Of a stretch of 64,000 bases of DNA, positions 8,139 to 19,275 are shown in pieces. The notes under the pieces were generated by a model that had not been told where the DNA came from, searched no databases, and worked only from the letters and a program-made list of their open reading frames with translations. The position numbers and the translations under genes are program-made. Position 1 is the first letter of the stretch; each line of letters starts with the position of its first letter. Source of the stretch: Paraburkholderia sp. Ac-20340. GTDB taxonomy: Bacteria > Pseudomonadota > Gammaproteobacteria > Burkholderiales > Burkholderiaceae. The stretch is taken from the NCBI RefSeq assembly GCF_017104965.1, contig NZ_JAAGPR010000001.1, forward strand, positions 1-64,000, given 5' to 3'.

Positions 8139-10487
8139 ATGAAGGACCACCCGACGTTTTTCCGGCTGACGGTCATTGCCGCAGCGATATTCGCCTCCAC
8201 GACGGCGTGGGCACAGGACGATGCCAGCGCCGCGCAGACCCAGAAAACCGACGCCCCGCAGACAAAAAGCGAAAACCCCGTGCAACTGAAGGAGTTCACA
8301 GTCACGGCGCGCCGTCGTGCGGAAAGCGCGCAGAAAGTGCCTGCGCCTATTTCGACGGTCAGCGGGCAGGAGCTGGAGCGTCAACGTCTCTATCGCATCC
8401 AGGATTTGCAGCAGACTTTGCCGAGCCTGAATGTGGCGTTTATCAATCCGCGCCAGTCGAGCATTTCGATTCGCGGCATCGGCAATAATCCGGCCAGCGA
8501 TAATCTGGAGCCGAGCGTTGGCGTGTATCTCGACAACGTGTATCTGGGCCGCCCCGGCATGGCCGTGTTCGATCTGCTCGATATCCAGCAGGTCGATTTG
8601 CTGCGCGGGCCGCAAGGTACGTTGTTCGGCAAGAACAGCACGGCGGGCGTGCTCAATATCTCGACGCGTCCGCCGCAGTTCCATACCGAAGGCTATCTGG
8701 AGCAATCGGTCGGCAACGACGGCTACGCGCAGACCAAGGCGCATCTGTCCGGGCCGATTTCGGAAACGCTGGCGGGCACGCTCGATCTGGAGCATACGCA
8801 CAGCGACGGCAGCGTGACGAATCTGTACAACGGCAGTCAGTTGAATGGCGTGTCCAACTACGGCGTGCGCGGCCAGTTACTTTGGAAGCCTAACAATGAT
8901 TTGAGCGTGCGTTTTATCGCCGATTACAACACGCAGAATTCGAACACCGGCGCGCTGCTGCTCTACGGCGTGCCCACAGGCAGCACGTATTCGTCGCGCG
9001 CGGCGTTGCTGGGCGTGACGCCCGTGGCGAATCCCTCGCAGTTTCAGGTCAATACCGATACCACGCCGCACATGAACGTCCATCAGGGCGGCGTATCGAC
9101 GGAAGTGAATTACAGGCTGCCGTCCGGCTATTCGCTCACGTCGATTTCGGCGGCGCGCTTCTGGGACTTCTCGCCGACCAACGATGGCGATGGCCTGCCC
9201 GTGCCCGCCATCAGCAATGCGGGCGTGCGCGTGGACGATCACCAGATCTCGCAGGAAGTGCGACTGGCTTCCCCCACGGGCGGCCCGATCGACTGGGTGG
9301 TGGGCGCGTACTACTTCTACGAGCAGACCAACACGAACACCTTCACCGCGTTCGGCCCCGATGCGGATCTGTTCCAGTACGGCGTGAATCGCGGCATCCT
9401 CAACGGCGTGACCGCTGTTTCGCCGGCTTCGGTCGAAACGAATAGCGCCGCGCTGTTCGGCCAGGCGACGTGGCATATCAACACGCGCGCCGACCTCACG
9501 GCTGGCGTGCGCGGCACCTACGAAGACAAGACCGGTTACGTGAACCGTCTCGCCCCGACGGGCGGCGCGGAACTCAGCGGCTCCCTGCTGGCGCTGCGCA
9601 ATGCGGCGGTGGGCGCGTATCAATCGGGGCAACTGGGGCAGCACGGCATCAGCCCGTCGATGATGCTCAATTTCAGCTACAAGCTGACGTCCGACGTGCT
9701 CGCCTACGCGACGCTGTCGCACGGCGAGAAGTCCGGCGGCATCAATATGGCGGTGGGCTCCGCGCCCACGCTGGGCGCGAACTCGCTGCTGTTTGGCCCG
9801 GAGCGCGCCAACGATGCGGAACTCGGCATCAAGAGCGAATGGCTCGATCATCGGCTCGTGCTCAACGCGAATCTGTTCTGGACGCAGATCAACGGCTATC
9901 AGGCCACGACTTACGTGACGGTGCCGTCCAGCGGACTCGTGACCCAGGTGCTGGCCAACGGCGCGAATGTGCGCTCGCGCGGCGCGGAACTCGACCTGCG
10001 CGCGCGGCCCTTGCGCGGTTTGACGCTCGGCCTGAACGCGTCCTACGTGAACGCCACCTATAGCTCGTACACCAACGGCCCGTGCGCGGCGGAAACCACC
10101 ATCGCCACTGGCGCGACCACCTGCAATCTCACGGGCAAGCCGGTTTCGGGCGCGCCGCGCTGGATCGCCAATCTGAGCGCGCAATACGAATTCCCGATCG
10201 GCCACGACATTGACCAGTACATCACCGGCGTGTGGTCGCTGCGTTCGAACCAGTACGGCACGCTCGACGATTCGCGCTACGGCCGCCTGCCGGGCTACGG
10301 CATCTTCAATCTCGCGACGGGCTGGCGCCTCAATAGCGGCGCGCACAAGTGGGATTTCTCGATCTGGGCGCACAACCTGTTCAACCGGCATTACTACCTG
10401 GCGTCGTTCGCGAGCGTGCAGAACACCTATACGGCGATGGCGGGCGACCCGCGCATGGTCGGCGCGACGCTGCGCTTCACGTATTGA
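8139..10487 (+). CDS. sftP: TonB-dependent outer-membrane receptor for sulfate esters (SftP-like)
   Basis: This 782-residue protein is a full-length TonB-dependent receptor. It has a signal peptide ending near AWA-Q, a TonB-box-like ending (KEFTVTARRR, about residues 50-60), a plug domain (VPAPISTVSGQEL, then SISIRGIGNN and LLRGPQGTLFGKNSTAGVLN), and a beta-barrel ending in aromatic TLRFTY. In Pseudomonas putida a receptor named SftP lies with the ats genes, and the position here between atsR and atsB supports the same role. It should bring sulfate esters into the periplasm using TonB energy. The barrel resembles general siderophore-type receptors, so ligand assignment rests on context. Confidence 0.78.
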   Translation: MKDHPTFFRLTVIAAAIFASTTAWAQDDASAAQTQKTDAPQTKSENPVQLKEFTVTARRRAESAQKVPAPISTVSGQELERQRLYRIQDLQQTLPSLNVAFINPRQSSISIRGIGNNPASDNLEPSVGVYLDNVYLGRPGMAVFDLLDIQQVDLLRGPQGTLFGKNSTAGVLNISTRPPQFHTEGYLEQSVGNDGYAQTKAHLSGPISETLAGTLDLEHTHSDGSVTNLYNGSQLNGVSNYGVRGQLLWKPNNDLSVRFIADYNTQNSNTGALLLYGVPTGSTYSSRAALLGVTPVANPSQFQVNTDTTPHMNVHQGGVSTEVNYRLPSGYSLTSISAARFWDFSPTNDGDGLPVPAISNAGVRVDDHQISQEVRLASPTGGPIDWVVGAYYFYEQTNTNTFTAFGPDADLFQYGVNRGILNGVTAVSPASVETNSAALFGQATWHINTRADLTAGVRGTYEDKTGYVNRLAPTGGAELSGSLLALRNAAVGAYQSGQLGQHGISPSMMLNFSYKLTSDVLAYATLSHGEKSGGINMAVGSAPTLGANSLLFGPERANDAELGIKSEWLDHRLVLNANLFWTQINGYQATTYVTVPSSGLVTQVLANGANVRSRGAELDLRARPLRGLTLGLNASYVNATYSSYTNGPCAAETTIATGATTCNLTGKPVSGAPRWIANLSAQYEFPIGHDIDQYITGVWSLRSNQYGTLDDSRYGRLPGYGIFNLATGWRLNSGAHKWDFSIWAHNLFNRHYYLASFASVQNTYTAMAGDPRMVGATLRFTY

Positions 10488-10512
10488 CCGACCCGACCGA
10501 CCCGACCGACCC
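10486..10512. repeat. Three tandem 9-bp units (GACCGACCC) at the sftP stop codon
   Basis: Three perfect copies of GACCGACCC run from 10486 to 10512. The first copy includes the last two bases of the receptor stop codon. The array fills most of the gap before atsB and could change length by slippage, altering spacing between the two genes. I see no protein-coding effect. Confidence 0.75.
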
Positions 10513-10537
10513 GATTTTTCCTTGCTGCGAGGCCGAT

Positions 10538-12160
10538 ATGCTCAACACGGCGAATTCGACGATTCTCGACGATGCGGTTGATGAAGCCGCCCGCACCGCC
10601 AGCACCGCGCGCGCGGGCGGCCGGGCGATCTCCTGGTCCGCGCTGCTGCCGTGGGCGTTGCCGGTGTTCGTCTATCTGCTCTGGTGGAAGGCTTCGCAGG
10701 CAGGCTGGATGTCGGCGCAGATTCTGCCCGCGCCCGAACGGGTCTGGGAAACGGCGCGCGACCTGCTGCACGACGGTCTCGTATCGAATCTGCTGATCAG
10801 TCTGGAGCGGCTCGCGATCGGCTTCGTGCTGGGCACGCTTGGCGGTGCGCTGCTCGGCGCGTTGATGGGCGCGAGCGTGATCGCGGAAGACGCCATCGCG
10901 CCGCTGTTCTATGCGATTGCGCAGGTGCCGCCGCTCGCGTTGCTGCCGTTGCTGATGGTGATGCTGGGCATCGGCGAGGCGCTGAAGATCGTGCTCATTT
11001 TCAAGGCCGTGGCGATTCCCGTGGCGATCCACACGCAAACCGGCGTGCGCGGCATGTCGTGGCGCTTGCGCGAAGTGGCGGGCGTGCTGCGCCTGGGCGC
11101 GTGGCAGCGCGTGCGTCTGCTGGTGGTGCCCGCCGCTTTGCCGGCTTTTCTCACGGGCGTGCGCCAGGCGCTCGCGCAGGGCTGGCTCACGCTGATCGCG
11201 GTGGAACTGCTGGCGTCGTCGGAAGGCATAGGCTATCTGATGGTCTACGGCCGTCAGATGTTTCAACTCGATGTGGTGTTCGTCTGCATCGTCACGATCG
11301 GGCTGACGGGTTTCGCGATCGATCAGGGCGTGCAGCGTATCGACCGCTGGCTCGTGCGCTGGCCGCATGAAGCGCCGGGCGCGCGCGTCGCGACGTCCGC
11401 GCGTGGCGGGCAACGTTACGCGCGCGGCGCCGTATTGCCGGCGGCGATTCTCGCGCTCTGGGCCGTGGCGGCGCATCTGCATTGGGTCGACGCGAACCTG
11501 CTGCCCGCGCCGCGTGCGGTCCTGCATGGCGCACTCGACGATCTGCGCAGCGGCGCCTTGCCCGTTGCGCTCGCCCATACGCTCGCGCGTGCAGGCGAAG
11601 GTCTCCTCGCAGGCGCTGTCGCGGGCCTGACGCTCGGCATCGCCCTGGGCGCGGTGCCATGGGTGCGCCGCGCCTTCGGCCCGACGCTCACCGCCTTGCG
11701 TCAGGTCGCGATCTTCGCGTGGATTCCGCTGCTCACGGCCTGGGCCGGTCTGGGCGATCTCGCCAAGGTGATCTTCGTTGCGCTCGCAGCGTTCTTCCCC
11801 GTGGTGCTGGCGACCAGCCGCGCCGTCGAAGGTCTGCCGCCCGCGCTTGTCGAAGTCGCGCTCACGCTGCGCCTGAACGCCTTGCAGCGCCTGCGCTGGC
11901 TGATCGTGCCGGCGATCCTGCCGGGCGTGTTCGCGGGGCTGCGTCTCGCGCTCGTTTATGCGTGGCTGGGCGCGATCGGCGCGGAGTATCTGATGCCGTC
12001 CGGCGTGGGTCTGGGCACGTTCATGATGGACGCGCAGCAACTCTTTCGCACGGACCGTCTACTTGCCGCAGCGGTGACGATCGGCGCGCTGGGCGCGTTG
12101 TTCGGCTGGCTCGGCAGCCGCCTCGAAGCGTCGACCACGCGCTGGCGCACCCGGCATTAA
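10538..12160 (+). CDS. atsB: Sulfate-ester ABC transporter permease, two fused permease domains (AtsB-like)
   Basis: This 540-residue inner-membrane protein contains two SsuC/TauC-type permease halves in tandem. Each half has a leading ILPAP(E/R) or LLPAPRAV segment, several membrane spans, and an EAA-like loop (WRLREVAGVLRLGAWQRVRLLVVPAALPAFLTG, and later VEVALTLRLNALQRLRWLIVPAILPGVFAG). I recall that Pseudomonas AtsB has the same double architecture and about the same length. One polypeptide could therefore supply both halves of the channel, with AtsC as ATPase. Start is the ATG at 10538, preceded by GCGAGG. A long upstream in-frame extension overlaps sftP and is not credible. Confidence 0.83.
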   Translation: MLNTANSTILDDAVDEAARTASTARAGGRAISWSALLPWALPVFVYLLWWKASQAGWMSAQILPAPERVWETARDLLHDGLVSNLLISLERLAIGFVLGTLGGALLGALMGASVIAEDAIAPLFYAIAQVPPLALLPLLMVMLGIGEALKIVLIFKAVAIPVAIHTQTGVRGMSWRLREVAGVLRLGAWQRVRLLVVPAALPAFLTGVRQALAQGWLTLIAVELLASSEGIGYLMVYGRQMFQLDVVFVCIVTIGLTGFAIDQGVQRIDRWLVRWPHEAPGARVATSARGGQRYARGAVLPAAILALWAVAAHLHWVDANLLPAPRAVLHGALDDLRSGALPVALAHTLARAGEGLLAGAVAGLTLGIALGAVPWVRRAFGPTLTALRQVAIFAWIPLLTAWAGLGDLAKVIFVALAAFFPVVLATSRAVEGLPPALVEVALTLRLNALQRLRWLIVPAILPGVFAGLRLALVYAWLGAIGAEYLMPSGVGLGTFMMDAQQLFRTDRLLAAAVTIGALGALFGWLGSRLEASTTRWRTRH

Positions 12161-12192
12161 GCGCTCACGTGAATCGGCGATCGAGCGACTGA

Positions 12193-13861
<1,669 letters not shown>

Positions 13862-13894
13862 CAAGCAAAGCAACAAGGCGACAAAGCGCAAAAC

Positions 13895-13925
13895 GGACGC
13901 GGCCTTAGCGCGGCGTCCTTGATAT
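13895..13925 (+). terminator. Possible weak terminator after atsA
   Basis: Arms GGACGC (13895-13900) and GCGTCC (13913-13918) are separated by 12 bases and followed by TTGATAT. The loop is large and the T-tract short, so this is a weak candidate for ending the ats transcript. Confidence 0.3.
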
Positions 13926-14006
13926 GGATAGCAAAAAATCATGGTTTGGGCCGGTGGGGATCGGATGCTCAAATGGTTTGCCCATCTCATCCCCGGAGAA
14001 CCCATC

Positions 14007-14837
14007 ATGGCCGCCTTAGCCCGCATAGCGGAGCGCTTCGCCGCGCCCGAACGGCGCGCGGGACTCGCGCATTCCACGGCTGTCCCGCCCGCGTCGCTTG
14101 AGACGCACGAGGCGCTGTTCCGGCGCGCGCTCGACCCGGTGACGCGCCAGCGCGTCATCAACGCGTTTCTCGCCAGCCCGAGCCTGCAGAACTGGTCGGC
14201 GGGCGCAGCGGCCACGCTCGTCGATGCGGGTTACGAAAAGACCTGGCTGCACGGCGAACGGGTGGTGCCGTATCAGGCCGATTGCAAGGAAATCCTCATC
14301 GTGCTGGCGGGCGCGCTGGAGGCGAGCTGGGTGAGCGCGTCGGGCGCGCGCGTGATCGGCGAATATATCCAGCCGGATTCGGTCATCAACATCATTCCGG
14401 CGCTGGACCGCAAGGGCTCGCTGTGTGACCTTTATGCGCGCGGGACGGTGCGGCTGTACCATATCCCGCGCGAGTCGATGCTCGACCTGTTCGAGCACCA
14501 GCCCGCGTTGATGCGCGGCTTTTTCGAGCTGATCTGCTCGCGCAATCGCGAACTGAATAACCGCTTCCGCTTTTCGCGGCTGGCCGATTTCAGCGCGCGG
14601 GTGGCCGAGCGCCTGCTCAGTCTCGCGGATCGCTACGGCAATGCCGTGGAGGCGGGCGTCGAGATCGGCCTGAAACTATCGCAGGACGATCTGGCGGCGC
14701 TGCTGGGCGTGTCGCGGCAGAGCATCAACAAGGAATTGCGTTCGTTCGCCGATCGCGGCTGGATCGAGATCCGCTATGGGCAGATCACGATCGTCGACAG
14801 CGCGGCCCTGCTGATGGTGCGCGAGGCCTGCGAATAG
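14007..14837 (+). CDS. Crp/Fnr-family transcriptional regulator
   Basis: This 276-residue protein has an N-terminal extension of about 80 residues, a cyclic-nucleotide-type effector domain (TWLHGERVVPYQADCKEILIVLAGALEASWV), a dimerisation helix, and a C-terminal helix-turn-helix (LSQDDLAALLGVSRQSINKELRSF). It lacks the N-terminal cysteine cluster of Fnr, so oxygen sensing through an iron-sulfur centre is unlikely. I used the ATG at 14007, which has CGGAGAA six bases upstream; earlier ATG codons in frame lack such a site. It follows atsA by 145 bases on the same strand. Any role in sulfur control is unproven. Confidence 0.8.
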   Translation: MAALARIAERFAAPERRAGLAHSTAVPPASLETHEALFRRALDPVTRQRVINAFLASPSLQNWSAGAAATLVDAGYEKTWLHGERVVPYQADCKEILIVLAGALEASWVSASGARVIGEYIQPDSVINIIPALDRKGSLCDLYARGTVRLYHIPRESMLDLFEHQPALMRGFFELICSRNRELNNRFRFSRLADFSARVAERLLSLADRYGNAVEAGVEIGLKLSQDDLAALLGVSRQSINKELRSFADRGWIEIRYGQITIVDSAALLMVREACE

Positions 14838-14893
14838 CCGCGGCGACGGAGCCCTCAAACACAAACCGACACAAACCGACAAAGGACACAGAC

Positions 14894-15442
14894 ATGAGCA
14901 CGATTTACGACATTCCCGTGAACGCCATCGACGGCGCGCAAACCACGCTGCGCCCGTACGCGGGCAAGGTGCTGCTGGTGGTGAACGTGGCCTCGAAGTG
15001 CGGGCTCACGCCGCAATACGAAGGGCTGGAAGCGCTTTACGAAGGCAAGCGCGCCGAAGGTCTGGAAGTGCTGGCGTTTCCCGCCAACAACTTCAAGGGC
15101 CAGGAACCGGGCACCGACGCCGAAATCCAGGCGTTCTGCACGGGCACGTTCGGCGTGAAGTTTCCGCTGTTCTCGAAGATTTCGGTGGTTGGCGACGACC
15201 AGCATCCGCTTTATCGGTCGCTTACGGGCGCGCAGCCGCAAGCGGCCGGCGACGGTGCGTTCCGCGCGCGCCTCGAAGGTTTTGGCATCCAGCCGAACGC
15301 CGCGCCGGACGTGCTGTGGAACTTCGAAAAATTCCTCGTGAGCCGTAGCGGCGAAGTGGTCGCGCGCTTCTCGCCGGATACGCCCGCTGACGATCCGAAG
15401 CTGGTTGCCGCGATCGAGGCGGAGCTGGCGAAGGCGGCTTGA
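14894..15442 (+). CDS. Glutathione peroxidase family protein
   Basis: This 182-residue thiol peroxidase reduces hydroperoxides. The catalytic residues are visible: Cys36 in NVASKCGLTPQY, Gln70 in NNFKGQEPG and Trp142 in VLWNFEKFLV. It uses cysteine and not selenocysteine, as usual in bacteria. Length is normal for the family, and an AAAGGA ribosome-binding site precedes the ATG. A 10-bp unit (ACAAACCGAC) is repeated twice just upstream at 14861-14880. The gene is convergent with the efflux pump at 15482. No signal peptide is seen, so the enzyme should be cytoplasmic. The electron donor may be glutathione or thioredoxin. Confidence 0.9.
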   Translation: MSTIYDIPVNAIDGAQTTLRPYAGKVLLVVNVASKCGLTPQYEGLEALYEGKRAEGLEVLAFPANNFKGQEPGTDAEIQAFCTGTFGVKFPLFSKISVVGDDQHPLYRSLTGAQPQAAGDGAFRARLEGFGIQPNAAPDVLWNFEKFLVSRSGEVVARFSPDTPADDPKLVAAIEAELAKAA

Positions 15443-15481
15443 TCTTGCATCGCGTGCATCGAGCGCATCAAGCGCAGCGAG

Positions 15482-16918
15482 TCACGCAGCCCGTTCGGAC
15501 TTCTCCGGCTTCTGCGTGACCAGCACACGGCTGCCTGCGTTCGCGGGCAGCAGCGCGCTATCGATCGTCGCCAGCAGCGCCACGGCGGCGATCATCCAGA
15601 ACGCCAGATGGAAATCGGCCGCCGTCGCCCGCCCGGCAGCGGCGCCGTGCCATTGTTCGGCGATCGACAGCATCAGCGCGCCGACCGCAATCCCCATCCC
15701 CGCATTCATCTGCTGCATCACCGAAAAGAGCGTAGTGGCGTCGCGCATCTGCGCTTGCGGCACATCGGCGAAACCGATCGTATTGAGCGCGGTGAACTGC
15801 ATCGAGCGCGTCATGCCGGTGAAAAACAGCAGCGCGCAGACCAGCCAGTAGGGTGTATCCGCAGCCAGTTGCGTGCAGGCCGCGAAGCCCGCCGCGACCA
15901 GCAGACCGTTCACCAGCAGCACCGTGCGAAAACCGAAGCGATGCATGATGCGTGTCGTGCCCGGCTTCATGGCGAGATTGCCCGCGAACAGCCACAGCAG
16001 CAGCGCGCCCGCCTGCACGGCGCTATAGCCGAAGCCAATCTGGAACATCAGCGGCAGCAGAAACGGCGCGGTGCCGATGGCGGTGCGAAACAGCGATCCG
16101 CCCAGCGCCGTCACGCGGAACGTGCGGATCGACAGCGGCCCGAGGCCGAACAGCGGATGCGCCGCGCGCCGCAGATGCACGACGCTCAGCGCCAGCAGCG
16201 CGACGCCGCCAATCAACACGTCGATGGAGACGGCAAGCGGCACATCGGCGCGACTGACGGCCTCGATGCCCGCCATGAAGAGGCCGAAGCCCAGAGCGCT
16301 GAACACGAAGCCGGTGGTATCGAATCGTTGTGTCTGCAACGTTCCGTTGCGCACCAGCATACGCGCCGCCACGAAGGCAATCGCGCCTAGCGGCAGATTC
16401 AGCAGGAAAATCCAGTGCCAGCTCCAGTGCGTGCTGATCCAGCCACCCACGGGCGGGCCGAGAATCGGCGCGACCAGTGCGGGCCAGGTGAGGATGGCGA
16501 TGGCGCGCACGATGCCTTCCTTGGGCGTTTCGCGCATCACCACGAGCCGCCCGACCGGCACCATCATCGACCCGCCGATGCCCTGCAGCACGCGCGCGGC
16601 CGTGAAGCCCAGCAGCCCCTGGCTGAGCGCGCACAGCAGCGAAGCAAAGGTGAACACGGCGATCGCAAGGCTGAATACGCGGCGTGCGCCAAAGCGGTCT
16701 GCGGCCCATCCGCTCACGGGAATGAAGACCGTGAGCGCAACAAGGTACGCCGATACCCCAACCGACAGATACGCAGGCGCCGTGCCGAAATCGCGCGCCA
16801 TGGCGGGCAGCGACGTGCCGATCACGGTGGCGTCGAGGTTTTCCATGAAGAACACGCCCGCGACGAGCAAGGCAATGGCAAAGCGCCGCCGGGCGGCGAG
16901 AGGGGACGTGGCGTCCAT
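15482..16918 (-). CDS. MFS drug-efflux transporter, DHA2 (EmrB/QacA) type
   Basis: This 478-residue protein has about fourteen predicted membrane segments. It carries the DHA2 signatures LDATVIGTSLPAMARDFG near the first span and GWAADRFGARRVF after the second, then RVLQGIGGSMMVPVGRLVV and GPPVGGWISTHWSWHWIFLLNLP. It should exchange protons for hydrophobic drugs or metabolites across the inner membrane. I placed the start at the ATG ending at 16918 (MDATSPLAARRRF), since the longer frame adds an unlikely basic leader. No membrane-fusion partner is adjacent, so it may work alone. Confidence 0.87.
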   Translation of the reverse strand: MDATSPLAARRRFAIALLVAGVFFMENLDATVIGTSLPAMARDFGTAPAYLSVGVSAYLVALTVFIPVSGWAADRFGARRVFSLAIAVFTFASLLCALSQGLLGFTAARVLQGIGGSMMVPVGRLVVMRETPKEGIVRAIAILTWPALVAPILGPPVGGWISTHWSWHWIFLLNLPLGAIAFVAARMLVRNGTLQTQRFDTTGFVFSALGFGLFMAGIEAVSRADVPLAVSIDVLIGGVALLALSVVHLRRAAHPLFGLGPLSIRTFRVTALGGSLFRTAIGTAPFLLPLMFQIGFGYSAVQAGALLLWLFAGNLAMKPGTTRIMHRFGFRTVLLVNGLLVAAGFAACTQLAADTPYWLVCALLFFTGMTRSMQFTALNTIGFADVPQAQMRDATTLFSVMQQMNAGMGIAVGALMLSIAEQWHGAAAGRATAADFHLAFWMIAAVALLATIDSALLPANAGSRVLVTQKPEKSERAA

Positions 16919-17014
16919 GCTGGGTGATCCGGTACGGGGTTGGAGCGAAATAACGGCAGACAATCTGCGCATGTTAGTCGATATAGACGCGCGAGCGCGC
17001 GCGCCCATGCAGCT

Positions 17015-17821
17015 TCATGCCGCCTGCAACCACCCCAGCACCTGCTGCCATTCCTGCGCGGTCATCGCGCCGAACCAGTCGTCGTGATCGGCGGTGGGCA
17101 GCATCAGCAGACGCGCATCGCCGTGTGCGTTGGCAAAGCGCTGCGCGTGCGCAACCGGGATCAGCGTATCTTCGCGCGCCCCGACGATCACGAGCGGACC
17201 CTTGTAGCGCGCCACGGCGGAAACCGAATCGAAGCCGTCGTGCAGCATCCAGCGCACCGGAAAGATCGGATACTTTTCGGCTGCGACATCGGCGAGCGAA
17301 TCCCACGGCGTAATGAGCACGACGCCCGCGATCTGCGACTCGTTGCCCTTGACGACCTGCGAAGCCATGCCCGCGCCCAGCGATTCGCCCACGAGATAGA
17401 CCGGGCCGCCCCATTGCGCGATGGACGTCGCGAAAGCTTCGCGCGAAGCCGCGAGCGCCGCTTCCATCGTGCGTGCGCCCGGCCGGTTGCCGTGCCCCGG
17501 ATATTCGACGATCACCGCGCGATAACCGGCGCGCACGAAAATATCGGCGAGCGGCAGCTTGGTTTCGGCGGATTCCTCGTTGCCGTGATAGACGATGAAG
17601 GTGCCGCGCGGCGCGCGATCGGCGGGCGTGACGACGTAGCCCGCGTACTGGCCTTGCGCGTGCCAGACGTCGATGGCGTCGCCCGCATGCGTGGTCGCGC
17701 GCAGATCGGGCGCTTCGGGCGTCGAAGGCAATAGCAACTTGTCCTGCATGAAAAACAGCACCAGTGCCGCCACCAGCCAGGCGGCCAGTGCGATGCGTAA
17801 GCCATAAGAAAGCAGCCGCAT
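17015..17821 (-). CDS. Alpha/beta hydrolase, membrane-anchored (BEM46-like)
   Basis: This 268-residue protein starts with one hydrophobic segment (about residues 7-25) that is likely a signal anchor. A serine hydrolase domain follows: oxyanion strand FIVYHGNEES, nucleophile elbow GESLG with Ser147, acid in GAREDTLIP and histidine in TADHDDWF. The arrangement resembles the BEM46/ABHD13 group. The substrate is unknown. It lies upstream of the MFS pump on the same strand with a gap of about 96 bases. There is no neighbouring pathway from which to infer a function. Confidence 0.78.
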   Translation of the reverse strand: MRLLSYGLRIALAAWLVAALVLFFMQDKLLLPSTPEAPDLRATTHAGDAIDVWHAQGQYAGYVVTPADRAPRGTFIVYHGNEESAETKLPLADIFVRAGYRAVIVEYPGHGNRPGARTMEAALAASREAFATSIAQWGGPVYLVGESLGAGMASQVVKGNESQIAGVVLITPWDSLADVAAEKYPIFPVRWMLHDGFDSVSAVARYKGPLVIVGAREDTLIPVAHAQRFANAHGDARLLMLPTADHDDWFGAMTAQEWQQVLGWLQAA

Positions 17822-18012
17822 GGTCGATCTCGCGCGTTCGTTTTCGTGGAGGGCTGCGCAAGTATAAGGAGAATCGACCGATGAGCCGTGACAGGGCGCA
17901 CAAGGGCGGCTGGCGGTCCTGTCACGGCATGAAGATGCGGTCCTGCGGGCAGGAAATTACGTGAAATCATGCTCGCGTCCCTTTGAAAGCAGGACCGCCG
18001 GCACACGGGCCG

Positions 18013-18273
18013 CTACTTGAAATCGCCCGTTTCAAGCTCCACCGATTGCCCGCCGTTCTTCGACAGCGCATTGCGCGCGGCCTTCTCGATGCTGGCACGG
18101 TTTGCCTCGAAGGCGCTCAGCAGGGCGTGCGAGGACGTGCCGTTTTTGTCGAAGCGATCGTTGAGCGCGTCTATCGAGACGCTGCACCATACGGGCCGAT
18201 CGTCCACCTGGGCTTCGAACGCGATACGCGAAGCCGCCACGGCGTGACGGCGGTTCGTAAATTCGATCCTCAT
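18013..18273 (-). CDS. Small conserved protein, DUF1488-like
   Basis: This 86-residue soluble protein begins with a beta-rich segment (MRIEFTNRRHAV, then IAFEAQVDDRPVWCSVSIDALNDRF) that matches the pattern of the DUF1488 family. A charged helical C terminus follows. GGAGGA lies well placed before the ATG. No catalytic residue or membrane segment is seen, and the function is unknown. It stands alone, with about 190 bases to the hydrolase gene and 250 bases to the next small gene. Confidence 0.65.
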   Translation of the reverse strand: MRIEFTNRRHAVAASRIAFEAQVDDRPVWCSVSIDALNDRFDKNGTSSHALLSAFEANRASIEKAARNALSKNGGQSVELETGDFK

Positions 18274-18521
18274 CTGATTCCTCCGTGTGCATATTGCCGG
18301 ATTGCCGGGCGCGGAGCGGCCCGGTCTGCTGAGGGCCGCAAGTCATGCGCCTGACGAATTGCACGGCGTGTGTGAATCGCACCCTCTTTGCGCCAGCGCG
18401 CGCACCCCGGGCGCACTGCTTGCGCTAAAGCCGGGAAGCGCCCGACGGCATGACGATTGCGCATGCCGCCATGAAGCTTCCCCAAAAACCGCGACAGCGC
18501 AGCCGCCTTCAGTGACAGTCA

Positions 18522-18776
18522 ATGCAAAAATCAGCGATATCAGCCGGTGACTTCCGGCGCGAGGATTACGACGTCGTGTGCGGACAGAAGGTCAACGCGC
18601 TCGGCCGCTATATCGGCTATCTGCGGATTCGCCGCATACCGGATGGCCGGATCATCTATCCGTTCGACGGCTGCCAGGTGCCCGGACCGTTTGCCACCGG
18701 CGACGAAGCCCGGCGCGCGGCCTGCGAAATGGCGGAGGAATTGATCCGGCTCGATATCGCGAGCCCGGAAACGTGA
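18522..18776 (+). CDS. Small conserved hypothetical protein
   Basis: This 84-residue protein contains YDVVCGQKVNALGRYIGYLRIRR and YPFDGCQVPGPFATGDEARRAACEMAEELI, a layout I recall from small uncharacterised proteins repeated in Burkholderia genomes (possibly DUF6723). It has no signal peptide or membrane segment. It may be a small beta-sheet domain followed by a helix. The ribosome-binding site is weak. It is convergent with the PRC-barrel gene. I do not assign a function. Confidence 0.6.
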   Translation: MQKSAISAGDFRREDYDVVCGQKVNALGRYIGYLRIRRIPDGRIIYPFDGCQVPGPFATGDEARRAACEMAEELIRLDIASPET

Positions 18777-18810
18777 GCGCGCCGTGGCGGCGCGCCCTGT
18801 ATTTGCTGCA

Positions 18811-19275
18811 TTACAACTTCACGCCGCCGGCTTCGGGCGGATCGGCGGGATCGTCCTGCCAATGCGGGCGCACGCCGTAGTAGTCATGCAGCGTGGTGGC
18901 CCAGCCGATATCGGCCATCGCCGGCCAGTGGTCCTTGTCGAAACCCGGCGCCTGCTTGACGCGCTCGCCGGTCACATTCAGCACGAAGCATTTACGCTCC
19001 ACATCGAGCGCGAGCGCGACCCACGGCAAGGCCAGCAATTTATCGCCGATACCGAGAAAACCGCCGCTCGACATCACCGCATAGACGATACGGCCCTGCT
19101 GAACGTCGATCATGATTTCCTTGATCTTGCCGACTTCTTCGTTATCCGAACTATAGACGCGGTCGCCTTCCAGCGTGCTGGCGGCGATGACAAACGGTCC
19201 GGGGCCGCCGGACGATGTGCCGCTCGCGCCGACGATGCGCGCGCCGCCCGTTGCAGTAGTGGTGGGGATGGACAT
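18811..19275 (-). CDS. PRC-barrel domain protein
   Basis: This 154-residue protein has a central PRC-barrel domain: FVIAASTLEGDRVYSSDNEEVGKIKEIMIDVQQGRIVYAVMSSGGFLGIGDKLLALPW. A low-complexity Thr/Gly-rich N terminus precedes it, and a Trp- and Pro-rich tail (ATTLHDYYGVRPHWQDDP) follows. PRC barrels occur in photosynthetic reaction centres, RimM and stress proteins; this stand-alone form is common in soil proteobacteria. The start at 19275 has AGGAG well spaced. A longer frame reaching 19377 lacks this support. Confidence 0.8.
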   Translation of the reverse strand: MSIPTTTATGGARIVGASGTSSGGPGPFVIAASTLEGDRVYSSDNEEVGKIKEIMIDVQQGRIVYAVMSSGGFLGIGDKLLALPWVALALDVERKCFVLNVTGERVKQAPGFDKDHWPAMADIGWATTLHDYYGVRPHWQDDPADPPEAGGVKL

